A stretch of 64,000 bases of DNA, from positions 45,987-109,986 of the forward strand of contig MKUH01000025.1 in assembly GCA_001897745.1 (NCBI GenBank). Direction: 5' to 3'. A program made the position numbers and the translations under genes. The notes under the pieces are model-generated. The model was not told the DNA's origin. It worked only from the letters and a program-made list of their open reading frames with translations, and made no database searches. This document shows, piece by piece, positions 36,937 through 45,152 of the stretch. Each line of letters begins with the position of its first letter. The stretch's first letter is position 1. Source of the DNA: Candidatus Accumulibacter sp. 66-26 (GTDB lineage Bacteria > Pseudomonadota > Gammaproteobacteria > Burkholderiales > Rhodocyclaceae).

Positions 36937-39027
36937 ATGTTCATGACACAAAAACAGTTCCGCTTGAGTGCCGTCGCTGCCGCCCTGATGGCGGTGTTCG
37001 GCAGCGCTCTGGCCGAAGACGACGAAATCGCCGCGCTGATCGAACCGGACAGCTCGGTTTCCATCGGCGTCGGCAACTGGTCCGGCGACCGCGCCCAGCA
37101 GGGCATGTACGACGGGATGCGCGACGGCAAGGCCTACGGCCTGATCGACGCCGAGGTCAACAAGCGCGACAACGATACCGGCACCTGGCTCAAGCTCAAG
37201 ACCAACAATCTGGGGCTGGACAACAGGGAGATCAAAGGGGAGTACCTGCGCCAGGGCAACGTGGGCATCAGCGCTGAATACAATCGCATCACCCGCGACG
37301 ACCCGAAGACCATCAGCACCCGTCTGCAAGGCGTAGGCACCACGACCCAGGTCGAGAACGGACTGGCCTCCTTCACCAACCTGACGCTCGGGACGGTGCG
37401 GGAGCAGACCAACCTGTCGTTCTACAAGAACCTGCAGCCCGGACTAGACTTCAACCTCAACTTCAAGAACGAGGACAAGAAGGGCGACCGTCTTCACTCC
37501 CGGGGCAACGCCTTCCAGTTTGTTGCGGAGCCGATCAACGCCAACACCCGGCAACTGGAAACCAGCCTGAGCTACGCCACCAAGCAGTTCCAGTTGAGCG
37601 GCGGCTACAACGGCAGCTGGTACGACACCAAGAACGGCATGCTGACCGTCAACCCCGGAGCCCCGGTCTACCTGACCCAGGGGCTGGACAACCAGGCGCA
37701 CCAGCTGTTCCTGAACGGCGGCTACAACTTCTCCAAGACCACCCGGGGCACGTTCAAGCTGGAACGTGCCGTGGCGACCCAGAACGACTTCCTTGCCACC
37801 AGCGCCGTTCCCGGTCTCGCGTTGGCCGGTACGCCCGACCGCCTGAACGGCAAGGTGGTGACGACCTTGGTGCAGTTTGGCCTGAGCGCCCGGCCGATCA
37901 AGGATCTCTCGCTGAACGCGAACCTTCGCTACCACGATGTCGACGACAAGACGCCAATCGCCACGTATAGCGCAGGCGGCGACGCGCCGGATTACATGGC
38001 CTACTCCTACCGGACGATCACCGGCAAGCTGGAAGGCACCTATCGCCTGGACCAGAACTACAGCCTGACGGCGGGGCTGGAGGACAAGCGGCAGGACCGC
38101 TCGGTGCCGCTGCTCAAGAACGGCAACGAGAAGAACGTGGTGGTGCCCTTGCGCAGGCAGCTCGACGAACTGACCGCCCGTCTGGAACTGCGGCGCTCGC
38201 TGTCCGAAACCCTAAACGGCTCCGTGTCCTATCTCAACGCCCGTCGCACCGGTGGCGACGACAAGCGCGGCAAGGCCGGCGCCGACGGCGCCTTCCTGCT
38301 GGACCTTTACAACACCATCAATCCGCTGAACACCGCAGACCGGACGCGGGACAAGTTGCGCATCGCCTTCGACTGGGCACCGACGGAAGCGCTCTCGCTC
38401 CAATTCACCGCCGAGGAAAGCCGGGACAAGTACGAGAACAGCGCGGCCAGCCCCTACGGTCTGAACAAGGGCACCGGCCGTCTGTACAGCATCGACGCGT
38501 CCTACGTCGTCAGCGAAAAGATGAAACTCAACGCTTGGTACTCTTACGACCAGAACGGCAGTAAGCAGGTCGCCTACCGCTCCAACGGCAGCGGTGGCAA
38601 CCAGCCTGCCAACAAATACTACGATCTGGAGGACACCGGCAACTCCTTCGGTCTCGGTCTGCGGGCGGAGGCCACCTCCCGCCTGAACCTGGGCGCCGAT
38701 CTGGAACTCTTCCACAGCGTGAGCAAGTATGGGCAGCGGATAGCACCGCTGAACGGGGCGGCCCCGGTGGCCGAGGCCAACTTCGTCACCGGCGTGCCGG
38801 ATATCCGCAGCGACCGTTTGCGCCTGAGCATGTTCTCCACCTACGCGCTGGACAAGCAGTCCGACGTGCGTCTCGACGTCATCCACGAGCGCTGGAAGAC
38901 CAACGACTGGACTTGGACATTTGCCAACGGCTCGTCCCTGGCCGATCCGGGAGGCACCCGGTACTTGAGCGATCCGAAGCAGATCTCCAACTTCATCGGC
39001 GCACGCTACATCTATAAGTTCCAGTAA
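36937..39027 (+). CDS. mtrB: MtrB/PioB-type outer-membrane barrel
   Basis: This 696-residue outer-membrane protein has a signal peptide (about 1-26, ending GSALA) and a long series of alternating strands with the pattern of a 26-28-strand barrel, ending in IYKFQ. Sequences such as REIKGEYLRQGNVGISAEYNR and the long polar loops fit the MtrB/PioB family, whose barrel sheathes MtrA. No cysteine pair is seen near the N-terminus; the CXXC found in Shewanella MtrB is absent, as in many non-Shewanella forms. The ribosome site GGGGGGA is 6 bases before ATG 36937. It is tightly linked to mtrA. No lipoprotein MtrC/OmcA gene is present. Confidence 0.9.
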   Translation: MFMTQKQFRLSAVAAALMAVFGSALAEDDEIAALIEPDSSVSIGVGNWSGDRAQQGMYDGMRDGKAYGLIDAEVNKRDNDTGTWLKLKTNNLGLDNREIKGEYLRQGNVGISAEYNRITRDDPKTISTRLQGVGTTTQVENGLASFTNLTLGTVREQTNLSFYKNLQPGLDFNLNFKNEDKKGDRLHSRGNAFQFVAEPINANTRQLETSLSYATKQFQLSGGYNGSWYDTKNGMLTVNPGAPVYLTQGLDNQAHQLFLNGGYNFSKTTRGTFKLERAVATQNDFLATSAVPGLALAGTPDRLNGKVVTTLVQFGLSARPIKDLSLNANLRYHDVDDKTPIATYSAGGDAPDYMAYSYRTITGKLEGTYRLDQNYSLTAGLEDKRQDRSVPLLKNGNEKNVVVPLRRQLDELTARLELRRSLSETLNGSVSYLNARRTGGDDKRGKAGADGAFLLDLYNTINPLNTADRTRDKLRIAFDWAPTEALSLQFTAEESRDKYENSAASPYGLNKGTGRLYSIDASYVVSEKMKLNAWYSYDQNGSKQVAYRSNGSGGNQPANKYYDLEDTGNSFGLGLRAEATSRLNLGADLELFHSVSKYGQRIAPLNGAAPVAEANFVTGVPDIRSDRLRLSMFSTYALDKQSDVRLDVIHERWKTNDWTWTFANGSSLADPGGTRYLSDPKQISNFIGARYIYKFQ

Positions 39028-39048
39028 GCGAAGTCCGCCCTGCCTGTC

Positions 39049-39096
39049 GATGCCCCACGCCGTTCATGGAACAGCCTCCATGGCTCGTGGGGCATC
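39049..39096 (+). other. Large intercistronic hairpin between mtrB and the multiheme c/b gene
   Basis: Outer arms GATGCCCCACG (39049-39059) and CGTGGGGCATC (39086-39096) are perfect. Inner arms CATGGA and TCCATG (39065-39070 and 39077-39082) extend the fold. There is no T-run after it. The 165-base gap is unusual in this otherwise tight cluster; the hairpin may process or partly terminate the message. Confidence 0.6.
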
Positions 39097-39192
39097 GCAG
39101 CTTTGCAGCGCCGACGCCTTGATCCAGGTCGGCGCACCACATGACGAGCGTACGGCAGCACGCGACGCTCCGATTCTTCGGGAAACCTGATA

Positions 39193-41178
39193 ATGCATCT
39201 GAAAAACCTAGCCGCGCGGATCCTCACGATCGGCGCCTGTCTGCTGGCGGTCTCGACGCTGGCGAACGCCGCCGACAAGGCGCCGGCCAAGCTCGACAAC
39301 GCCAGTTGCCTGAGTTGCCACGAAGCCGGCAAGCACAAGATCGAGGTGCCGGGAAAGGACGACGAGAACCGCCCGCTGACCCCGGTTAACGTCGCGAAAC
39401 TCGGCAAGAGCGTGCACGCCAAAATGGAATGCGTGGCCTGCCACACCGACATCGTCGACGCCAAGGAAAACCACCAGAAGGTCGCGAATGCGGCCAAGCC
39501 GGACTGCGCTTCTTGCCACGAGCAGTTGTGGAATGCCTCCCGGAAGAACGGCCAGGAAAAGAGCCTGCCGCGCCTGGGCGTCGTCGCCCAGAACATCGAG
39601 GCCTATCGCGAATCCTTCCACGCCCGCCCGGACTCGGACGATCCGGACCGCGCCAAGGCCACCTGCCACGAATGTCATGCCACGCACGAGTTCGCCGTGC
39701 CGGCGAAAGGCACGCCGGAGCGCGACCAGTGGCGCCTGACGGTGCCCCAGACCTGCGGCGCGAAGTGCCACGAGGAGCAGCTCGAAGACTTCGAAGGCTC
39801 GGTGCACGGCGAACTGGTGATGGGCAAGGAAGACCCCAAGGGCGCGGTCTGTTCCGATTGCCACAGCACACACCAGATCAAGGGCGCTTCCTCCGACGCC
39901 TTCAAACTGAAGAACGTCGAGGCCTGCGGCGACTGCCATCAGGAAGAACTGAACAGCTACCGCGACACCTACCACGGCCAGGTGCACAAGCTCGGTTTCA
40001 CCTACACGGCAAAATGCTCGAACTGCCACGGCAGCCACGGCATCAAGAAGGGCGACGACCCGGCCTCGAAGGTCAATCCGAAGAATCGCCTGAAGACCTG
40101 CCAGAGCTGCCACAACGGCAAGCCGAACGGCCTGCCGCTGGCGACCGAGGGCTTCATCACCTTCGGCCCGCACGCCAACAGCCACGACTTCGACAAGTAT
40201 CCGCAGATGTGGATCACCACGAAGTTCATGGTCGGCCTGCTGATCGGCGTCTTCGCCTTCTTCTGGCTGCACTGCGCCCTGTGGTACTACCGCGAATGGC
40301 AGGAACGCAAGACGAAGACGCATGAAACCCGCGTTCGTGCGCACGAGGCGCTCGGCATTCCGCCCGGCAAGCACTTCGTCCGCTTCGCCTGGGGCTGGCG
40401 CGTCGCCCACCTGTGCTTCGCCCTGGTCACCATGACCCTGGTGCTGACCGGCACGACGGTGATGTTCGCCGACAGCAGCTGGGCGCCGGTCGTGGCCAGC
40501 GCGCTGGGCGGTCCGAAGGTGCTCGGCTACATCCACCGCATCGCGGCGGCATGCTTCGTCGGCATCTTCATGATCCACTTCATCTATGTCATGCAGAAGC
40601 TGCTGCGCAGCAAGACCTTCCGCTGGTTCGGACCGGATTCGCTGATCCCGAACTGGAAGGATCTGAAGGATTGCGTCGACATGTTCAAGTGGTTCTTCGG
40701 CAAGGGCCCGCGTCCACACTTCGATCGCTGGACCTACTTCGAGAAGTTCGACTACTGGGCGGTCTTCTGGGGTGTGAACATCATCGGCTGGAGCGGCCTC
40801 ATGCTGGCCTTCCCGCACGTCACGGCGAAGTTCCTGCCGGGCTGGGTGTTCAACGTCGGCACGCTGGTCCACGGTGAAGAAGCCTTCCTGGCAGCCGTCT
40901 TCCTCTTCACGGTGCACTTCTTCAACAACCACTTCCGTCCGGACAAGCTGCCGCCGCCCGACGTGGTGATGTTCACCGGAACGCAGTCGCTCGAGGAATT
41001 CAGCCACGAGCATCCGGCGCAGTACCAGCGCCTGGTCGAAAGCGGCGAGCTGGAGAAGTATCTGGTCGACGCTCCGTCCCGCCAGATGCATGTCGGCTCG
41101 GTGATTCTCGGCCTGCTGCTGATCACCGTCGGCCTGACGCTGCTGGTACTGGTGACCACCGGCTTCTTCAAGATCTAA
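39193..41178 (+). CDS. Multiheme cytochrome c fused to membrane cytochrome b (CbcL-like)
   Basis: This 661-residue protein has a signal peptide (about 1-27, ending LANA). A periplasmic region (28-330) has eight CXXCH haem sites and one CXXXCH site (CGAKCH, Cys188-His193). A C-terminal membrane part (about 340-655) is a FdnI/HydC-like cytochrome b561 domain with five or so helices and candidate haem-b histidines in FAWGWRVAHLCFA, YIHRIAAACFVGIFMIHFIY and FLFTVHFFNNHFRPDK. The same architecture is known in the Geobacter quinone oxidoreductase CbcL. It probably links the quinone pool to MtrA. It ends the cluster before a strong terminator. Confidence 0.88.
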   Translation: MHLKNLAARILTIGACLLAVSTLANAADKAPAKLDNASCLSCHEAGKHKIEVPGKDDENRPLTPVNVAKLGKSVHAKMECVACHTDIVDAKENHQKVANAAKPDCASCHEQLWNASRKNGQEKSLPRLGVVAQNIEAYRESFHARPDSDDPDRAKATCHECHATHEFAVPAKGTPERDQWRLTVPQTCGAKCHEEQLEDFEGSVHGELVMGKEDPKGAVCSDCHSTHQIKGASSDAFKLKNVEACGDCHQEELNSYRDTYHGQVHKLGFTYTAKCSNCHGSHGIKKGDDPASKVNPKNRLKTCQSCHNGKPNGLPLATEGFITFGPHANSHDFDKYPQMWITTKFMVGLLIGVFAFFWLHCALWYYREWQERKTKTHETRVRAHEALGIPPGKHFVRFAWGWRVAHLCFALVTMTLVLTGTTVMFADSSWAPVVASALGGPKVLGYIHRIAAACFVGIFMIHFIYVMQKLLRSKTFRWFGPDSLIPNWKDLKDCVDMFKWFFGKGPRPHFDRWTYFEKFDYWAVFWGVNIIGWSGLMLAFPHVTAKFLPGWVFNVGTLVHGEEAFLAAVFLFTVHFFNNHFRPDKLPPPDVVMFTGTQSLEEFSHEHPAQYQRLVESGELEKYLVDAPSRQMHVGSVILGLLLITVGLTLLVLVTTGFFKI

Positions 41179-41202
41179 AGCGCAACTGAGCCGGGCCTGT
41201 TC

Positions 41203-41230
41203 GGGGAGGGATTCGTCCCTCCCCTTTTTT
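41203..41230 (+). terminator. Intrinsic terminator after the electron-conduit cluster
   Basis: A perfect 9-bp stem pairs GGGGAGGGA (41203-41211) with TCCCTCCCC (41216-41224) around the stable TTCG tetraloop. Six T residues follow at 41225-41230. It separates the cytochrome cluster from ccmI. Confidence 0.95.
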
Positions 41231-41253
41231 CATCTATCAGCGAACTCACGACC

Positions 41254-42471
41254 ATGACACTTTTCATCCTGCTGGCAACCGTCCTGCTCGCTCTGGTACT
41301 TGCGTTGATCGTTCCGCCGCTCTGGAAAAAGCGCGGCGCCGGCGTCTCGGACGCGGAAGGAAGGGAGGCCAATCTGGCCGTCTTCCGCAACCAGCTCGCC
41401 GAGCTCGAGCGCGAACGCGACGAGGGCTCCCTAGCCGCGGCAGAATTCGAACAGGCGCAGGGCGAGCTGCGCCGCCGCCTGCTCGAGGAAGTTTCTTCCG
41501 CAAGCACGGCGGCGCCCGAGGGCCGCACGGCGCCCAGCCGCAAGACCGCGATAGCCCTGATCTTCGTCCTCCCCCTGCTGGCCGCCGCCGGCTATGCGCA
41601 GTTCGGCACGCCGCGCGCATTCGACCCGCTCGCCGCCGCCCAGGCGCCGTCGCTGGCCCCGGAGAAAATCCAGGGGATGATCGACGGACTGTCCAAGCAC
41701 CTGCAAGACAACCCGGGCGATACCGAAAGCTGGCTGATGCTCGCCCGCGCCAACCTGTCGCTCGAACGCCACTCGGAAGCGGCGGCCGCTTACGGCAAGG
41801 TCGAGGACGCCATGGGTGGCGACCCCGACTACCTGACGAGCTACGCCGACCTCCTGGCGATGCTCGCCGGCGGCAAGCTGAGCGGCAAACCGCTCGACCT
41901 GATCGAAAAAGCGCTGCGCATCGACCCCGAGCACGTCCTGGGACTCTGGCTGGCGGGCACCGCGGCCTACAACCGCAACGATTACGCGGGCGCCGCCGGC
42001 TACTGGGAACGCGCCATCAAGGTGCTGCCGCCCGACTCGGAGGACGCCCGCATGCTGGGCGAGAGCGCAGCCGAAGCCAAACGGCGCGCCACGCTGAAGA
42101 TCGACCCGGCGCAAACGGTCGCCGGCAAGGTGGAACTGTCGCCCAAGCTCGCGACGCAGGCCGCCCCGGACGACACGGTCTTCATCTTTGCCCGCCCGGC
42201 CGACGGTACGCGCGTCCCGCTCGCCGTCGCCCGGGTGCGCGTCGCCGACCTGCCCTACGCCTTCGTCCTCGACGACAGCACGGCGATGACGCCCGAGCGG
42301 AGCATCTCCGGTGAAAGCCGCGTCATCGTCGAAGCCCGCGTATCGCGCACCGGCAACGCAATCGCCAAGGACGGCGACCTGCAGAGCGAAGCGCTCACGA
42401 CCAGAGTCGGCGAACGCAGCCTGCGCCTGAAGATCAATCGCATCGTCCGCCGCCCGGCTCCCGGCGCATGA
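41254..42471 (+). CDS. ccmI: Cytochrome c biogenesis protein CcmI
   Basis: CcmI is the apocytochrome chaperone of the system I maturation machinery. It has an N-terminal membrane helix (FILLATVLLALVLALIV), a cytosolic coiled segment (REANLAVFRNQLAELERERDEG), a second helix (IALIFVLPLLAAAGYAQF), and a periplasmic TPR domain with NPGDTESWLMLARANLSLERHSEAAAAYGKV and RIDPEHVLGLWLAGTAAYNRNDYAGA. A C-terminal beta-rich domain (about 285-400) follows. The other ccm genes are not in the window, so it is split off here. It starts 76 bases after the CbcL-like gene and beyond a terminator, so it probably has its own promoter. Confidence 0.92.
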   Translation: MTLFILLATVLLALVLALIVPPLWKKRGAGVSDAEGREANLAVFRNQLAELERERDEGSLAAAEFEQAQGELRRRLLEEVSSASTAAPEGRTAPSRKTAIALIFVLPLLAAAGYAQFGTPRAFDPLAAAQAPSLAPEKIQGMIDGLSKHLQDNPGDTESWLMLARANLSLERHSEAAAAYGKVEDAMGGDPDYLTSYADLLAMLAGGKLSGKPLDLIEKALRIDPEHVLGLWLAGTAAYNRNDYAGAAGYWERAIKVLPPDSEDARMLGESAAEAKRRATLKIDPAQTVAGKVELSPKLATQAAPDDTVFIFARPADGTRVPLAVARVRVADLPYAFVLDDSTAMTPERSISGESRVIVEARVSRTGNAIAKDGDLQSEALTTRVGERSLRLKINRIVRRPAPGA

Positions 42472-42574
42472 CGGATCCCCGCCGGCCGCGACGAAACGCA
42501 GCCGGCGCCCCCCCCTTGGGCACGGCAGTCAATGCAATACGACTTTCAGCCAACCTAACGATGAATTTCGACTT

Positions 42575-43354
42575 TCATACAAGCACTTTCAACCCGGCCG
42601 CCATCAACACCAGCGCCAAGGCAACCTGTATCCAGCGCCCTACGATTTTCCCGGAAAGCAGGCTTCCCAACAGCACTGAGGGGATGGAACCCACCAGCAA
42701 GCTGGACAACATCCACCAGTCCACCATCCTGGCGAACAGATAACCGAGACCTGCGACAATGGCCACCGGAATGGCATGGACGATATCGGTGGCCACCAAC
42801 CGATGGGGCGTCATTCGCAACGGATATAGGTACAGCAATATCACGCTACCAAGCGCACCGGCACCGACCGAGGTAAGGGCAACGCTTAAACCCAAGCCCC
42901 CCCCAGAAAATACTGTCAACGCGGGTTGCATGGCTTTGAACCGTTCAGGCTGACCAATTCTTCGTCCGCGGGCATACGTCACCAGCTTTGGCGCAACCAG
43001 CAAGCCAACCGCCGTGATCAGGACCACCACGCCAATGGCTTTGGTCAACCAATCAACCCTGTCGATTTGTGCCCCCAAACTAACAATCACAACGATGAGC
43101 GACGCCACCGGCAAGCTTCCCATCCACAGGCGTCTGGCCACTTGCCAATCGACATGACCATTGGTGTGATGCACCCGAGCACCGACGAGTTTGGTGATGG
43201 CTGCAAACCAAAGGTCTGTCGCAATAGCAGTGGTCGGAGACACCCCAAAGACGATCAGCAAGATGGGCGTCATCAGCGCCCCACCTCCGACCCCGGTCAA
43301 TCCGACCACAAAGCCGGTCAGCGCACCGGCGCAGGCATAAGCCGCATTGATCAT
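42575..43354 (-). CDS. TSUP/TauE-SafE family membrane transporter
   Basis: This 259-residue inner-membrane protein has about eight helices in two similar halves. The first half has GALTGFVVGLTGVGGGALMTPIL and the second SGGGLGLSVALTSVGAGALGSVIL, the repeated Gly-rich motif of the sulfite/sulfonate exporter superfamily. Members move sulfite, sulfonates or thiosulfate. Its place before cysD and cysNC suggests transport of a sulfur compound in sulfate activation. Codon use is less GC-biased than in the genes to the left. It ends convergently with ccmI. Confidence 0.88.
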   Translation of the reverse strand: MINAAYACAGALTGFVVGLTGVGGGALMTPILLIVFGVSPTTAIATDLWFAAITKLVGARVHHTNGHVDWQVARRLWMGSLPVASLIVVIVSLGAQIDRVDWLTKAIGVVVLITAVGLLVAPKLVTYARGRRIGQPERFKAMQPALTVFSGGGLGLSVALTSVGAGALGSVILLYLYPLRMTPHRLVATDIVHAIPVAIVAGLGYLFARMVDWWMLSSLLVGSIPSVLLGSLLSGKIVGRWIQVALALVLMAAGLKVLV

Positions 43355-43361
43355 GCGGCGA

Positions 43362-43625
43362 TCAGTTCCGCGTCACGCGTGGCGACAAAGGAAAAGGGAG
43401 CGTATCAGGCTCGTCGCAACGCGGTAGCTGGCCGCATACCAACGGTTCCAGATGATTAAGCGGCACCTGATGTACTGCCAAGCCAGCCTCCGTGAGCGGA
43501 CTCAGGTCGGCTTTTTGCTGCCCAGCCCCATTTCCTAACGCGTGCCTCGCCATGGTGGCATCACCCACCAAGCGAACGACCGACAAGCCCTGTTCGATAA
43601 GAGCCGCACAACCATTTTGTCGCAT
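43362..43625 (-). CDS. Hypothetical protein between TSUP transporter and cysD
   Basis: This 87-residue open frame starts with ATG at 43625 and ends 7 bases before the TSUP start, so the two would be an operon. I recognise no family. The protein has a hydrophobic N-terminal half ([24 protein letters not shown]) and a Pro-rich end. It could be a real small protein or the remnant of a longer gene. Its promoter would overlap the AT-rich stretch (43630-43685) before cysD. Confidence 0.4.
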   Translation of the reverse strand: MRQNGCAALIEQGLSVVRLVGDATMARHALGNGAGQQKADLSPLTEAGLAVHQVPLNHLEPLVCGQLPRCDEPDTLPFPLSPRVTRN

Positions 43626-43685
43626 AACACATTTCTTTGTGCTTTAATTTATAAAAACAATCTTAACACGAAAAATTACAGAACG

Positions 43686-45152
43686 ATGCCAGCAAATATA
43701 CATACTGCGACACACCAGAATCCAGCTTTGCTCAACCTCGACGCTCTGCAAGTCTGGGACACTGAACTCGCCTTCGTTCACCTTCGCGCAATGGGCGAAG
43801 CTGACACCAAGCGCACCGCGGAACGGCGGCTGAATGCACTTGCATTGCTGCCCAAAGAACTTACCCAGACCGACTTACTGGATGAAGGCGACCACCCACC
43901 AAACCGCCTCGTGCTCGATTGGGCCATTGACCAAGCCCGTAAGCGGCGTGACCGGGTGTTGTTCGCCCAGCTAAGCCCGCTGCCTGGTGGTCAGCCCTGC
44001 CTACACGCCAACGATGCCCGAGGCGCGCGCTTCTGGGTGCCGCTGGATAGCGCGGAAGACCGTGCCGCCCAGCAGGCCCTGGCCGACCTACGGCAACACA
44101 TCGGCAAGCCCATCGCTGTTTTTCCGCATGGCGCTCTGGTCGGTCAACTGCGAGACGTGGTCAGCACTCCAGATATCCAGCTGTGTCCGCATGCCTACCG
44201 ACCGGTTCTGCCAAGAGGCTTGACCCTAACTGGCAACACTCGACCCGAGTTGGCGGCCTCGCCGCACTTGAAGCGCCTGGAAGCTGAGAGCATCCACATC
44301 CTCCGCGAAGCCGTGGCCGAGGCCCGGAAACCGGTGATGATGTACTCCATCGGCAAGGACAGTGGCGTCATGCTGCACCTGGCCCGCAAAGCCTTCTATC
44401 CGGCACCGCCGCCGTTTCCGCTGCTGCATATCGACACCCACTGGAAGTTCCAGGAGATGTATCTGTTTCGCGACTTCATGGCCCGAGAGAGCGGCATGGA
44501 CCTCCTGGTACACACCAACCCGGAAGCCATCGAGAAGAACATCAACCCGTTTGAACACGGCTCGGCCCTACACATTGACGTTACCAAGACCGAAGGCCTG
44601 AAGCAGGCGCTGGACCAATACAAGTTCGACGCGGTGATCGGTGGCGCCCGGCGCGACGAAGAAAAATCCCGCGCCAAGGAGCGCGTGCTCTCCTTCCGCA
44701 CCGCAACCCACCGCCGGGACCCCAAAAACCAGCGCCCAGAACTCTGGAACCTCTACAACACCCGCAAGCACCCGGGCGAAAGCATCCGGGTGTTTCCGCT
44801 GTCCAACTGGACCGAGATCGACATCTGGCAGTACATATATCAGGAGAGCATCCCTGTGGTGCCGCTGTATTTCGCCAAACCCCGGCCCGTGGTGGTGCGG
44901 CCCGAGATGATCATGATGGTGGACGATGAGCGCTGCCGCCTGCTGCCCGGCGAGGAAGTGCAGATCAAGAAGGTGCGCTTTCGCACCCTGGGCTGCTACC
45001 CGCTGACGGGCGCGGTTGAGTCCGAGGCCGAAACGCTGGAGGAAATCCTGCTGGAGATCATCAACACCCGCCAGTCGGAACGCCAGGGCCGCAAGATCGA
45101 CACTGACAGCGCCGGGTCAATGGAAATCAAGAAGCAGGAGGGCTATTTCTGA
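43686..45152 (+). CDS. cysD: Sulfate adenylyltransferase small subunit CysD with long N-terminal extension
   Basis: CysD with CysN makes APS from sulfate and ATP. The canonical domain starts at about residue 190 with [20 protein letters not shown] and has the P-loop-like [56 protein letters not shown] and a C-terminal [23 protein letters not shown] tail. About 185 residues precede it with no CysD counterpart, and no good internal start (only rare TTG/GTG codons) lies at the usual CysD N-terminus. The extension is soluble and mixed alpha/beta; I do not recognise it. cysNC follows with a 1-base overlap. Confidence 0.88.
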   Translation: MPANIHTATHQNPALLNLDALQVWDTELAFVHLRAMGEADTKRTAERRLNALALLPKELTQTDLLDEGDHPPNRLVLDWAIDQARKRRDRVLFAQLSPLPGGQPCLHANDARGARFWVPLDSAEDRAAQQALADLRQHIGKPIAVFPHGALVGQLRDVVSTPDIQLCPHAYRPVLPRGLTLTGNTRPELAASPHLKRLEAESIHILREAVAEARKPVMMYSIGKDSGVMLHLARKAFYPAPPPFPLLHIDTHWKFQEMYLFRDFMARESGMDLLVHTNPEAIEKNINPFEHGSALHIDVTKTEGLKQALDQYKFDAVIGGARRDEEKSRAKERVLSFRTATHRRDPKNQRPELWNLYNTRKHPGESIRVFPLSNWTEIDIWQYIYQESIPVVPLYFAKPRPVVVRPEMIMMVDDERCRLLPGEEVQIKKVRFRTLGCYPLTGAVESEAETLEEILLEIINTRQSERQGRKIDTDSAGSMEIKKQEGYF

